64,000 bases of DNA, from the NCBI RefSeq assembly GCF_001886855.1, contig NZ_CP013197.1:1116001-1180000 (forward strand), given 5' to 3'. The stretch comes from Spiroplasma citri. Lineage in GTDB: Bacteria > Bacillota_I > Bacilli_A > Mycoplasmatales > Mycoplasmataceae. The translations under genes were made by a program, and so were the position numbers. A model generated the notes under the pieces. It saw only the letters and a program-made list of their open reading frames with translations. It did no database searches and was not told the origin of the DNA. Shown here in pieces: positions 20,659 through 30,410 of this stretch (the stretch's first letter is position 1; each line of letters begins with the position of its first letter).

Positions 20659-20841
20659 TTATTCAACAGACTTATCTGCTTTTTTAATTTTTCGTTTTCC
20701 CCATTCTTTAAATTCTACTTTTTTAGAACAATGCGGACAAATTAAATACTTATTTTTAGATCTAAATATTGTATTAACTGTTAAAAATAACAATAACATA
20801 AACATTGTAATTACTAAAATAATTGTTGCAAAAAGAGTCAT
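20659..20841 (-). CDS. Membrane protein with a CxxC tail (U2)
   Basis: 60 residues: one membrane helix, then KYLICPHCSKKVEFKEWGKR, a half zinc-ribbon on the cytoplasmic side. Its start overlaps the stop of the gene before it. Confidence 0.65.
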   Translation of the reverse strand: MTLFATIILVITMFMLLLFLTVNTIFRSKNKYLICPHCSKKVEFKEWGKRKIKKADKSVE

Positions 20842-20954
20842 TAATTATCACCACCTTTTTTTAATTTTTGCTTTCTATATTTAACATATAATTTTTGACT
20901 TGCTCCACTTAATTTAAAATGTTGTTCTTCCATAACACCAATGCCAATCTTATA
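20841..20954 (-). pseudogene. 3' fragment of the 75-residue phage gene
   Basis: Begins at VMEEQHFK, with a small deletion altering the frame. It is joined directly to a fragment of an attachment gene from another phage type, so this is a recombination scar between U2 and U3. Confidence 0.6.
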
Positions 20955-21165
20955 CCAAAGGAAAAATCATAATTTTCAAGACTTAAATTATGCATAAAAA
21001 AATCTTGTCTTATCATTAAAGTACTTTGTAAATCATATTTATTTAATTCATTGATAGTTTTTTTGCTAAAATTGTCTTTTTTTCTGAAATAGTGCCATTA
21101 AAAAGAAATATTCCCCCAAAGGAATTAATAAAACAAGAAAAAAAAACTTAATATTTTTTACGCAT
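20955..21165 (-). pseudogene. 5' fragment of a U3-type attachment gene
   Basis: Signal-like start, then KYDLQSTLMIRQDFFMHNLS, which parallels EYDFQSTLMLRQDYFMQGLD of the other units. It has frameshifts and is truncated at about residue 70. Confidence 0.65.
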
Positions 21166-21180
21166 AACATATTTTCCTTT

Positions 21181-21420
21181 CTATCTAACCACAAATATAA
21201 CTCTTATAATCATAAGCATAATCCCAAAGGCGATAAACAATCTAAAAATAGGGTGGGTTGCAATAATAAATAAATTAGCAACTAATTTATAAAATTCATT
21301 TGAACTATTAAACCATTGTTTTATTGTTGCCATTGCTGTCTCTGATGCTAAAAAAATATTTGCAACAAACGCAGAACCAATAATGTCTATTACAAGAAAA
21401 AATCATAATAATTTAATCAT
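21181..21420 (-). CDS. Phage two-helix membrane protein (U3)
   Basis: 79 residues with FIIATHPIFRLFIAFGIMLM as in the 78-residue family. Start overlaps the previous stop (TAATG). Confidence 0.7.
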
Positions 21421-21710
21421 TATTTTTCACCTTTATTAGCTTTAATATGTTTAATTTGTTTGCTCTCTTTCAAACGAATAGCACCTAAACCCGTAGACAT
21501 GGCAGAAGCGGTATTTTGAGACATTGTACTTAATTGTGGTGCTGAACTAACCAAACGCATAACAATTCCTAAAATACCCCCTATAATTCAAAGAATATAT
21601 AAAGGGATGTCTGTTGCTGGCAATTTTAAAGTTCACATTCAATCCATAATCTTCATAAATATATCAATAACAACATTAAAAATATCATCCCAACTCGTTA
21701 ATAAATTCAT
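21420..21710 (-). CDS. Phage membrane protein (U3, 119-residue family)
   Basis: 96 residues. FMKIMDWMWTLKLPATDIPL, a membrane helix and then a shorter basic tail than in the other units. Confidence 0.7.
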
Positions 21711-21712
21711 AA

Positions 21713-22721
21713 TTAATTACCTACTTTTTGTAAATTTTCAACTAATCTTGTTACTCCCATTTTTTCTAAATCTTCTAAACTATCAAAATTAACATAATTT
21801 CAATAAGTCATTGATTTATCTTTAACTCTGTCATTTTTAATATCTCTAACAAATTGTAAATATTTTGTATCATAATTCATAACATCTGATAAAGATACTG
21901 TAATTTTAAAATTACGCATACCAATAGCACTAGCATTTTTTAATTTTACTTTTTTGCCATTAGCAGAACGCTTAACACTTTCAGATTTTCAAATATCATA
22001 ATTATCTTTATCTTTAAAAATACCAATATTAAATTTAAACTTAGGAAAAAATCAAATAAAATATTTTAATATTCCCTTAAATTGTAAAGGCGGTGTTTTA
22101 CAATCTAAAGGCAACAATAATGCGTTTGCTAACTCCCAATATTCTACTCAATGATGTTTTTCTCTTTGCCCAATAAATACAACATTAATATCATATTGAC
22201 ACATAAGGACCAAACTGGGAATAACACCACTATATTTTTTCATAGCACCATCTTTAACCTCATTAGCGGGAATATATAAAGTCATTTCATCTAAAACAAC
22301 TAAATTACTTTCACTATAAGGTATTGGATTTTTTAAATTATTATTATCAAACATATCAAATGTCCCTAATGCTATATCATTGTTAAAAATTGGATAATTA
22401 GAATATTTAGTTTCATATTTTGAATATATTAATAAATAAGTTGCTAACGCTGTTTTCCCAGAACCTAAATCACCAATCACCATTGTTATAGGACTTTGTT
22501 TAATAGTTTTAAAAAATGCAAGTTGACTTTTTAAGTCTTTAAAAAATAAAAATATTACATATATACTAAATATATAAACAAAAACTATAAAAATAATATT
22601 TAATCAACCACTAAATATATTTTTTTTAAATATAATTAAACAATTTAAAGCAATCATAATTAATGTAAAAAAATCAATTCATTAAATATCAATTTATAAT
22701 TCATTTTCTAATATTTAACAT
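21713..22721 (-). CDS. Zot/pI-like assembly ATPase (U3), one slip near its start
   Basis: P-loop GDLGSGKT, Walker B LVVLDE, then the GQREKHHWVEY segment. A start at 22721 directly after the previous stop (TAAATG) makes sense if the T7 run at 22667-22673 (minus strand) is shortened by one. Otherwise translation could begin at 22657. It is clearly diverged from the other array copies, marking U3 as a different phage type. Confidence 0.75.
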
Positions 22722-22919
22722 TTAAGATGCCACCTTACATATTTTAAAAATCATATAAATAACAAACCATATAGTAAAGAAAATAAACAATCATATAACT
22801 ACCATACGGACATAATATTCAACAGTTTTATCAATCAAACCTAATTTATTAGCAGGAATAAAAAAAGCAAACTGATATAAACCTTGATAAACTTTATCTA
22901 AAAACTGATTTCAAGTCAT
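22722..22919 (-). CDS. Minor phage membrane protein (U3)
   Basis: 65 residues, MTWNQFLDKVYQGLYQFAFF and then a membrane helix, parallel to the 69-residue protein of other units. Confidence 0.65.
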
Positions 22920-23083
22920 TAACAACCCCCCCTAAATATCAATCTAAATATTCAAAATATAACACCAATAATAAAATTTAAAAACAAAGCAAAACAAATA
23001 TAAGCCAAAGCCGGTGGCATATCTACACCAAATATAATCTGCATAAATCCAATATAAATATCAAAGACACTTTTTTCTAACAT
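22919..23083 (-). CDS. Minor phage membrane protein (U3)
   Basis: 54 residues, MLEKSVFDIYIGFMQIIFGV and one helix, parallel to the 52-residue protein. The 20.2-kb and 54.9-kb host junctions lie in the corresponding gene of the array type. Confidence 0.65.
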
Positions 23084-23116
23084 TTTATTTATTCCTTTCT
23101 TTTCAGTAATATTCAA

Positions 23117-23408
23117 TACTTTTTAACTTTTTAGGGGTTAAAAGCTACTAATATCCGTGTATTAATTTTCGCAAAGTTTCAATCCCTAAAACAACGAACA
23201 TTAATACAATCGGAATAATTAAAATAGCGTTTGCACCCAAAAAAGCTAAAAATCAAGTTGTAAAACCTCCGGCTCATTTAGCAAGCGTTCCGGCTCAATC
23301 CTCAATCGCTTTAATAATTCCTGTTGTACCTGCATCCATAAAATATATTTTCTTTTCTAAATTAATAACTAGTATCAATATTTTTAACCCCTAAAAAGTT
23401 AAAAAGTA
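23117..23408. repeat. Perfect 27-bp inverted repeat enclosing the U3 coat gene
   Basis: Arms 23117-23143 and 23382-23408 (core TTTTAACCCCTAAAAAGTTA). The left arm begins 4 nt after the coat stop and the right lies 43 nt before its start. The sequence differs from the repeats of the other phage types. Confidence 0.85.
23148..23339 (-). CDS. Major coat protein (U3)
   Basis: 63 residues: short N-terminal amphipathic part, then FLGANAILIIPIVLMFVVLG and a basic end RKLIHGY. Homologous to the unit 1 and array coat proteins. Confidence 0.75.
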
Positions 23409-23425
23409 ATATAAAATATTACTAA

Positions 23426-23599
23426 TTAAATTTTATTAATAACTTTTTGTTGTCTTATTTGTTCTTTAAGAGATTTAATAATTCCACGATTATTTTTAAT
23501 TTCTTTGCGATGTTTAAACGCTACAATGCTATCAGCAATATAAAATATTAAAACCAAAAATAATGTAATAAACACCATAATATATAAAAATGTAATCAT
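23426..23599 (-). CDS. Small membrane protein with coiled tail (U3)
   Basis: 57 residues. One membrane helix, then a Lys-rich helical tail. ATG 23599 has AAAGGAGG upstream and overlaps the previous stop. Confidence 0.6.
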   Translation of the reverse strand: MITFLYIMVFITLFLVLIFYIADSIVAFKHRKEIKNNRGIIKSLKEQIRQQKVINKI

Positions 23600-23600
23600 A

Positions 23601-23783
23601 TTATTTAACCTCCTTTTGTTTTCTTTTTTCCAATTCAACTTTTAATTTTCGATTTTTTTTACTTTGTCTTAAAATTATTGATGTTTCTTTTTCTTTAATA
23701 ATTTTTATAATTCCAGCAATAAAATAAGCACAAATCGGCACCATAAAAAATATTAAAATACCTACTCTGATACATATTCCAAA
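23601..23783 (-). CDS. Small membrane protein, start unresolved (U3)
   Basis: An open frame of about 60 codons: a membrane helix (FFMVPICAYFIAGII), then a basic, helical tail. No ATG, GTG or TTG is in frame behind the AAAAGGAGG site, so a slip or an unusual start is likely. Confidence 0.5.
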   Translation of the reverse strand, partial: FGICIRVGILIFFMVPICAYFIAGIIKIIKEKETSIILRQSKKNRKLKVELEKRKQKEVK

Positions 23784-24053
23784 TTAATCAGCCTCCTTTT
23801 CATTTTTTCTATTATTAACTTTATTTTTAATTCATAAAATTAATTGAACAATATAAGAACCTATTAATGTTCAAAACATTAAATATCCAACATTCATTAA
23901 AATTGCTATTAAACCGAATTTTTTTAAAAATAATTCTAATTCTTTAACATCAACACAAGCAGGTATTAATAATGCCCCAAAAATAATTCATAAAATATGA
24001 ATTAAAATTTTTCATCAATTATTTTTTAAAAAATTTAATACTTTAACTTTCAT
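23784..24053 (-). CDS. Membrane protein (U3)
   Basis: 89 residues with two membrane helices and KKFGLIAILMNVGYLMFWTL. Four TGA codons as Trp. Unique to U3. Confidence 0.6.
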
Positions 24054-24171
24054 TCCAATTTTCCTTTACTACTTCTCATCGCTCGTTAGTAATTTTATCT
24101 GTTGAAACCAAATATGACCTTAACATTAATTCCTCTAATTTAACAATCATTTTTTCTTTATTCTTTGTCAT
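24043..24171 (-). CDS. Small charged protein (U3)
   Basis: 42 residues beginning MTKNKEKMIVKLEELMLRSY, helical. Overlaps its neighbours at both ends. Confidence 0.5.
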
Positions 24172-24256
24172 TATTTAACCTTAACAATTTTTTATGTTTA
24201 GGACAAATAATATCTTGTCTATTACATAAATAACAATCTGATTTTTTCTTAGTCAT
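24158..24256 (-). CDS. CCCH zinc-binding-like peptide (U3)
   Basis: 32 residues with CYLCNRQDIICPKH, a possible CCCH metal site. Shorter copies (23 residues) occur in U9 and U12. Confidence 0.6.
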   Translation of the reverse strand: MTKKKSDCYLCNRQDIICPKHKKLLRLNNDKE

Positions 24257-24380
24257 TATCTAACCTAGAATAATATTGATTAATTAAAACAACATTTTCA
24301 TTAACACAATTTCAACAATAACGAGACCCATTTTCTCAAACAGTATTATTAATACAAACCATACATAACTGTTGTTGCAT
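24249..24380 (-). CDS. Zinc-ribbon peptide (U3)
   Basis: 43 residues with two CxxC pairs (CMVC and CWNC, 14 residues apart) and a conserved WENGSRYCWNC. Present in every intact rep module, always right after the small basic protein, so probably a DNA-binding or regulatory partner. Confidence 0.7.
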
Positions 24381-24381
24381 A

Positions 24382-24696
24382 TTAACTATTGCTTTCTGTT
24401 GTTGTTGAATTATTAGAATATTTATTAATAAAATTTTGTTCGGTTTCATAAGGTAATATTTTTGATATTTTACCGTTAAAACCAATTTCTACATAGTAAA
24501 AATTACCTTCAATCATTTCGGGCAAACTATTTTGAAAATCACTATCTTTGCGAACTCATTTATCTTGGTATTCTTTACCAACTATTTTTTTACTTTCAAC
24601 TAGTAAAAATGTATATACATCATAATAAACATCTTTATTTGACTTATCTTTAATAACTTGATTATACTTAATTTCACTTAAATACACTTTAAACAT
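24382..24696 (-). CDS. Small phage protein after the origin region (possible ssDNA-binding protein)
   Basis: 104 residues: VYTFLLVESKKIVGKEYQDK, then WVRKDSDFQNSLPEMIEGNF and a beta-rich VEIGFNGKISKILPYE. The pattern of short strands and the position between rep and coat genes suit an ssDNA-binding role. This is inferred, as no family is recognised for certain. Confidence 0.55.
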
Positions 24697-25074
24697 AACT
24701 AAAAAATTTCTTTCATTTACATATATGTAAATAAAAGTTTCACAAGGCTTAAAACTTTAAATAAAATAAATGTTAAAAAATAAAAACTAATTTAATAAAA
24801 AATTAATAAAAAATGAATGTAAATATAAATGCAAAATAAAAACATTTACCTATATTTAAAGTTTCGTGGCTGAAAACCTTTATTGGTTTGAATACTTAAA
24901 TATAACTAAATGTTATAAATAATATTCTAATTTAATTTTACATAACAAAATAAATATGTCAACTATTACATATTTCATAACAAAAAATAAATTTATTTAT
25001 AAATTTATAGCCTTAACTTGTTTTTTGTTTTTGTTTTAATTAATTATGTGGTATAGGTCGTGGCTGAACTATGC
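24697..25074. promoter_or_regulatory. Origin-like spacer of U3: palindrome, anti-rep segment, DR2, stem-loop with tag
   Basis: 24715-24732 is an 18-bp perfect palindrome (ATTTACATATATGTAAAT). 24813-24832 is an inverted copy (19 of 20) of the first 20 bases of the rep gene. DR2 (24841-24914) holds the tag TCGTGGCTGAA at 24864-24874. The stem-loop 25051-25074 (6-bp stem, 12-nt loop) holds the same tag at 25058-25068 and contains the rep stop codon. No gene is seen in between. Confidence 0.8.
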
Positions 25075-26070
25075 TACACACTAGTGCTTTCCATTTGGAA
25101 GGTACTTTTTTAATATACCTTTGTTTACCTAAATTAAGGTATTTATCAATTTTTTTCGCGTTCGATATATGTCTAAATTAGATATTTTTTTGAAAAACCG
25201 AAATATTTTTTTATCATATGGGACATATTCTTCCATTTGTCAAAAATAATCTTTATTTCAATCACTATCAATGCTAACACCCATTAAATAACCATCTTTA
25301 TTATTAAACATAAAATTATGTTTTGTACCTTTTAATGAAGCGATTAATTCCATTTCGCACATCTCAATAACACCAACTTTAACAATAGGGTCGGTACAAT
25401 TAGTACTAAAACTATATGCCTTTGTATTTAAGACATAAACATTTTTACTTTTTTCTTCGCTTTGTGCTTTTACAATATATTTAGCAAAATATTTACTAAC
25501 AAATTCATTTGTACCAGTTTTAACTGGTAAATTTTCATTATATCCATAAGGTCAACATTTTCTAACTACTTTATTAGAGATATATTCACTAATATTATAT
25601 GAAAATGTATTCTTCCTTTTTTTGATATTCATAAGCAACTAAATATTTTAAGTCTTTATATTTATTTTTTTATATTTAGAAAAATAATAATTTAATCTTC
25701 GGATAAATAATCTAAAATGATGGTTTGCTTTTTTAATATCTTGGACATTTTCAGCATAAGTTAAAGTTAAAAAACCCATATTTTTACAACCACTAAAATT
25801 ATGAATTGCTTTACGAATACAATTTGCTTGTCAACGAACACGACTATTTAATAATTTAGTCTCATTTTCACCAGTATTTTTAATTCTAGTTGGATTGCCT
25901 TTACCAAATTTATTAATACACTCTAACGGTAATACAATCGTTTTAATATAAGGACCATAATATACTTTTTTAACATAATATTTTTGATTAACAAAATTAC
26001 TACTATAAATATAACGTCTGTATAGAACTTCTCCAGTCAAACGATTATAAGGATTTATATTTACATTCAT
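25069..26070 (-). pseudogene. HUH rolling-circle Rep (U3), several frameshifts
   Basis: N-part MNVNINPYNRLTGEVLYRRY, motif FLTLTYAEN, then frame breaks in the A7 run near 25670 and at the HFH motif, and one near the end. C-terminal variable segment SNLDIYRTRKK. It is a decayed copy of the Rep family described at 52081. Confidence 0.8.
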
Positions 26071-26102
26071 TTTTTATTTCCTTTCTAAAACAAAAATAAA
26101 AA

Positions 26103-26157
26103 AACATTTACTTATATTTAAAGTTTCGTGGCTGAAAACCTTTATTGGTTTGAATAC
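26103..26157. repeat. DR1 of U3
   Basis: Palindromic repeat with AAACC/GGTTT hairpin and tag TCGTGGCTGAA at 26126-26136, identical to the tags at 24864 and 25058. Confidence 0.8.
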
Positions 26158-26209
26158 ATTAAACATTTTAATAAATGTTTTTTATTCTAAGTTATTTACT
26201 AATTAATTT

Positions 26210-26488
26210 TTATTTATCCTCAGTATTATTAATACCTTGAATTTTTGCTTTTGTTTGTTCTATAAAATCATCGTATGAAATTGAAGCACTTTTTTCAACT
26301 GGATTTTTATTTTTTTTATCTAATTCTTTATATTTTTGTTCCCAATATTTTTTATGATTTTCTTTTAATTGTTGTTCAAGCGGTGCATATAAGGCATCCA
26401 TTTCTTTTCTAAAATCATCTGTTTTTTTTCATCCAGTAATAGTTGCAAAAGCAACTCCAAATTCTAAAATAGTTTTTAAAATAATCAT
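26210..26488 (-). CDS. Accessory protein of U3 (moron slot)
   Basis: 92 residues. The N-terminal hydrophobic stretch MIILKTILEFGVAFATITGW is followed by a highly charged helical region (LKENHKKYWEQKYKELDKKN). A good AAAGGAGG site. It could be membrane-anchored with a coiled cytoplasmic part. Family unknown. Confidence 0.6.
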
Positions 26489-26579
26489 TTTTTTTCCTCC
26501 TTTTTATTTCTAATTTTTATTATATTTATTTTTGATTAATTGTCAATTTTTAAACTTTTAATATTCTTAAAAACCCTTT

Positions 26580-26621
26580 GGGACGGTTGTGTTACTTAAT
26601 GGGACGGTTGTGTTACTTAAT
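26580..26621. repeat. J motif, tandem duplicated
   Basis: Two exact 21-bp copies (26580-26600 and 26601-26621) containing GGTTGTGTTACTTAAT. The rep of U4 is cut off exactly here. Confidence 0.85.
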
Positions 26622-27455
26622 TCAAAAATAATCTTTATTTCAATCACTATCAATACTAACACCCATTAAATAACCATCTTTATTATTAAACATAAAATTA
26701 TGTTTTGTTCCTTTTAATGAAGCAATTAATTCCATTTCACACATCTCAATAATACCAACTTTAACAACCGGGTCAGTGCAATTGGCACTAAAACGATATG
26801 CTTTGGTATTTAAGTCATAAATATTTTTTGATTTTTGTTGAGTGTATGCTTTTACAATGTATTTTGCAACATATTTACTAACAAATTCATTTGTACCAGT
26901 TTTAACTGGTAAATTTTTATTTAACCCATAAAGTCAATATTTTCTTATTATTTTATTAGGAATATATTCACTAAATATGATATGAAAATGGACTGCTCCG
27001 CGTTTTTGATATTCATAAGCAACTAAATATTTTAAATTTTCATATTTATTCTTTTTATATTTAGAAAAGTGATACTTTATTTTTTTAATAAATAAATTAA
27101 ATTGATGATTAGCCTGTTTTACATCTTGCATATTTTCTGCATAAGTTAAAGTCGTAAAACCTAAATTTTGATAACCATTAAAATTATGGATTGCTTTTTG
27201 AATACAATTTCTTTGCGAACGAATACGACTATTTAATAATTTAGTTTCATTTTCCCCAGTATTTTTAATCCCAGTTGGATTGCCTTTACCAAATTTATTA
27301 ATACACTCTAACGGTAAAACAACTGTTTTAATATATGGACCATAATATACTTTTTTAACATAGTATTTTTGATTAATAAAATTACTATTATCAATATAAG
27401 GTCTGTATAGAACTTCTCCAGTCAAACGATTATAAGGATTTATATTTACATTCAT
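26613..27455 (-). pseudogene. HUH Rep (U4), 3'-truncated at J
   Basis: 280 residues remain, with FTTLTYAEN, VHFHIIF and SKYVAKYIVK intact. About 55 C-terminal residues, including the variable segment, and the stem-loop are missing because the reading frame runs into the J motif and stops. Confidence 0.85.
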
Positions 27456-27490
27456 TTTTTATTTTCCTTTCTAAAACAAAAATAAAAAAA

Positions 27491-27545
27491 CATTTACTTA
27501 TATTTAAAGTTTCGTAGAGGGAAACCTTTATTGGTTTGAATACAT
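27491..27545. repeat. DR1 of U4
   Basis: Same repeat with tag TCGTAGAGGGAA (27512 on). The partner sites were lost with the rep 3' end. Confidence 0.7.
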
Positions 27546-27594
27546 TAAACATTTGAATAAATGTTTTTTTATTCTAATTAAATTAGAACTTTTT

Positions 27595-28134
27595 TTAAAT
27601 ATTTTTTATTTCTTTTATTTCACTTTGAGGATTTGCGCCAAAAATAACTAACGATACTTCACTAACAATAGCATTTTTTATATAAACTGCTTCTTTTTCG
27701 TGTATTTTTTTAATTTCTAAATCATCTTCATCAATTTTTGCACCAATACTAAGTTGCATTGGGCGATTTTCTTCTTGCATTTGTTTAATAACATAAATAA
27801 TATTTTTACCTTTTATTGTATTCGTATATAATCTCATTTTAACTCATAAACCATCTTCACAATTTTCTAATTTAGCAATACCTAAAAAATTATCATAATC
27901 ATATTTATGTTCTAAAAAAATAGGAACAATTATTTTATTTTGTTTAAATTGATTTTCAAAACTTTTTTTATCAAAAAAACTACCTTTACTATCAACAATA
28001 TTATACTTATTAGCAATACCAATTAATTCAACGACTTTATTTTCCTTAAAATTAGAATTATAACAAGATATTAAATTAGATGCACTTGTTGTTAATAGAA
28101 CTGAACTTAATAAAAATGCTAAAATTTTTTTCAT
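27595..28134 (-). CDS. Lipoprotein carrying an HK97-type prohead protease (S78) domain
   Basis: 179 residues (an internal TGA is Trp). A signal peptide ends in LISC with Cys24. The mature part follows the S78 prohead-protease pattern in order: GIANKYNIVDSKG, VPIFLEHKYD (His76), FLGIAKLENCEDGLWVK, MQLSIGAKI (Ser129), and IVSEVSLVIFGANPQSEI (Glu159). The three residues match the Ser-His-Glu triad of HK97-type capsid proteases. Filamentous phages build no prohead, so a surface-anchored protease-like protein is inferred. Located in the moron slot between J and DR1. No ribosome site stronger than a GGATGG is seen. Confidence 0.8.
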
Positions 28135-28240
28135 ATTTTTTTACCATCCTTAAAATAATTAATATATTTTTAAACATATTATATTTAATCATTTTTATTT
28201 TGTCAATTTTTAAAATTACACTTTTCTTTAAAATTGTTTT

Positions 28241-28260
28241 CTCCCGTTATGCTACTTAAT
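28241..28260. repeat. J motif (U5)
   Basis: CTCCCGTTATGCTACTTAAT, a variant of the recurrent junction motif, directly before the hairpin cluster. Confidence 0.7.
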
Positions 28261-28267
28261 CAAGGAA

Positions 28268-28351
28268 AGGGGCTTCGCCCCTAAGTCGCTCCGCGACTTT
28301 TACCCCTTTAAGTAAGGTGGTGCGTGGATAAACCACCACACCACCTTACTT
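28268..28351. other. Triple-hairpin cluster (U5)
   Basis: Three hairpins in a row: GGGGC/GCCCC with a TTC loop, AAGTCGC/GCGACTT, and a 13-bp stem AAGTAAGGTGGTG/CACCACCTTACTT. GC-rich in an AT-rich genome. Repeated in U6, U7, U9 and U10 between the attachment gene and J. Candidate packaging signal or complementary-strand origin, or a terminator. Confidence 0.75.
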
Positions 28352-28381
28352 TTTTTTACCAACAACATTATTTTACTACTA

Positions 28382-29797
28382 CTAAAAATAGCGTAAAAGT
28401 CCATTAACCATTGCTAAAACTAAAATAGAACTTAACATAATCTTAAATGTAATATCAAAAGCAAACAAATTACCAATATTATTAAACAATTCAGAAACAT
28501 TACTAAACACATGTACTATTCCATTAACAAATTTATAAATTTCTTTCATACCAGGCAAATTATTTACAATCCAAATTGCCGCATTTTGAATATGAATATC
28601 TAAACGATATCAAGCACCTTTTTTATAAGATAATTGTCAAATTTTTCCATCATTAAGTTCACCACTTCAATCAGTAGCATTATAAAGACTAAAATTAAAA
28701 CCATGAATTGAAATAGACCTATCTTCTGTTAATGTAGTTGTATTAAATCTAATTACATTAAAACCTTGATATTTTGACCTATCTGTCATATCTAATAATT
28801 TTATTGATTGAGTATATTTATCATTATTAGAAGGTAAAATATCAGTCTTATAATCTCAATTTGAATAATAAGAAAAATAATCATTAGTACTATTTATCGT
28901 ATAAGCATTATACAATTGCACTCGTGGTTTTAAATAATAAATATCTGTATCAGGAAATCTTAAAATATTAAAAACCATTGATTTTGGATATAATAAAAAA
29001 CCATTTTTTACAAAAAACACAAAACCTAAATTACCATTATTAGATGTAAAATTAGATGTAAAATAAATAAATTCTCTAAAATTAGAAATATCAAATATAA
29101 CTCTTAAAACATTAGAATAAAAATAATCTAAAATTAGAAATAAATTATCCAACGAATAAAAATTTTGTTTAACATTATCAACAAAATAATTACTGTTAGA
29201 TTTTTTAAGAATATCCATATTAATTAATTCTTTATAATTAAAATTTAAAACTAAATAATTCATATCAAAATGTTTATAACTTTGATTGGCAATAATCGGC
29301 ATAAATAAATATTCTATAATTTCTCAATTAAAAGTAAATTCATATTTTATATTGTTTTTATAAATAAAAATATCTAACAATTTATTTGGCGTTTTATAAT
29401 CTATTATTAATCTACCCAAAGGAACCTTTGAAATATCTTGTGAATTTCAACTTAATAAATAACTTCAAACAGTATTTTTAATTTTATTAAATCAATAATT
29501 ACTATCATTTTTATCAGCACTTACATTTGGAATAAAAGGAGTTGTAACACCAAAACTAAATGCATAATTACTAGGGTCTAAACCTTGCATAAAATAATCT
29601 TGTCGCAACATTAAAGTAGACTGAAAATCATACTCATTTGCTTTTGCATAAGTTAAATCACTAAAACTATCATTATTTCTTGTTTCTAATTTACAAACAT
29701 TACTAATATAATTTACAGCTGTAACACCACAAAAAAGAAATATTCAACCAAATATTAAATAAAAAATAATAAATATATCTAATAATCGTTTTCGCAT
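28382..29797 (-). CDS. pIII-like attachment/minor coat protein (U5)
   Basis: 471 residues, intact under code 4. Signal/membrane helix (LLDIFIIFYLIFGWIFLFC), a Tyr/Asn-rich exported part (DFQSTLMLRQDYFMQGLDPS), and C-terminal GMKEIYKFVNGIVHVFSNVS with a final membrane helix ending LLRYF. A four-residue tandem duplication (TSNF) is present only in this copy. Shorter than, and barely similar to, the unit 1 protein, except in layout. Confidence 0.8.
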
Positions 29798-29810
29798 TGT
29801 TTTAACCCCC

Positions 29811-30047
29811 TTAAACAATAAAAATAATTCTAATACCCATAATAATAATTCCAAACGCCATATATAACTGGAAAATAGGGTGTGTTGCAATAATAAATAA
29901 CTGTGCTACTAATTTATAAAAATCATTAGCAGACTCCAAATAATGCTTAACAGTTGAAAAACCTAAATCTGTTGCAACAACAATATTAGCAACAAAACCA
30001 AACCCAACAGTTAAACCAATAACAAAGAAAAATATTAACTTTAACAT
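29811..30047 (-). CDS. Phage two-helix membrane protein (U5)
   Basis: 78 residues, MLKLIFFFVIGLTVGFGFVA and FIIATHPIFQLYMAFGIIIM. Function by position only. Confidence 0.7.
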   Translation of the reverse strand: MLKLIFFFVIGLTVGFGFVANIVVATDLGFSTVKHYLESANDFYKLVAQLFIIATHPIFQLYMAFGIIIMGIRIIFIV

Positions 30048-30050
30048 TAT

Positions 30051-30410
30051 TTATTCATTTCCTTTATTTGTTTTCGCTGACATTCTTGCCTTTTTGTTTG
30101 CTGAACGAGTACCAACATAATTACCAAATTTTTTACCAGACTTATAAGAAAACGAAACAACACCTTTCGCACCCTTTGCTAAACTAGAACTTGCTTCTAA
30201 ACTTGCACGAGAAACTGAACTTAAACCACGAGAACTATTAACTAATAATAAAATAACATTTATAACACCACCAATTACTCAAATTACAAATAAAGGAATA
30301 TTTGTACCCGGCAATTTTAATGTTCACATTCAGTCCATTATTTTCATAAAAATATCAACTATGGTATTAATAGCACCATTCCATACATCATTAGCAAATA
30401 AATTAATCAT
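30051..30410 (-). CDS. Phage membrane protein (U5, 119-residue family)
   Basis: 119 residues: KIMDWMWTLKLPGTNIPLFV, a membrane helix, then a basic tail KSGKKFGNYVGTRSANKKAR. Confidence 0.7.

Noticed and set aside
20648-20884. Plus-strand open frames opposite the coat/CxxC region (also at 32173 and 50770)
   Set aside because: They mirror real minus-strand genes, have no ribosome site and contain the inverted-repeat DNA.
24841-26157. DR1/DR2 repeats as a CRISPR array
   Set aside because: Only two palindromic copies about 1.2 kb apart with the rep gene between them, no regular spacers and no cas genes.
27844-28134. Two separate genes at 27595-27837 and 27844-28134
   Set aside because: They are in one frame separated by TGA, which is Trp here; the joined product has all S78 motifs in order.
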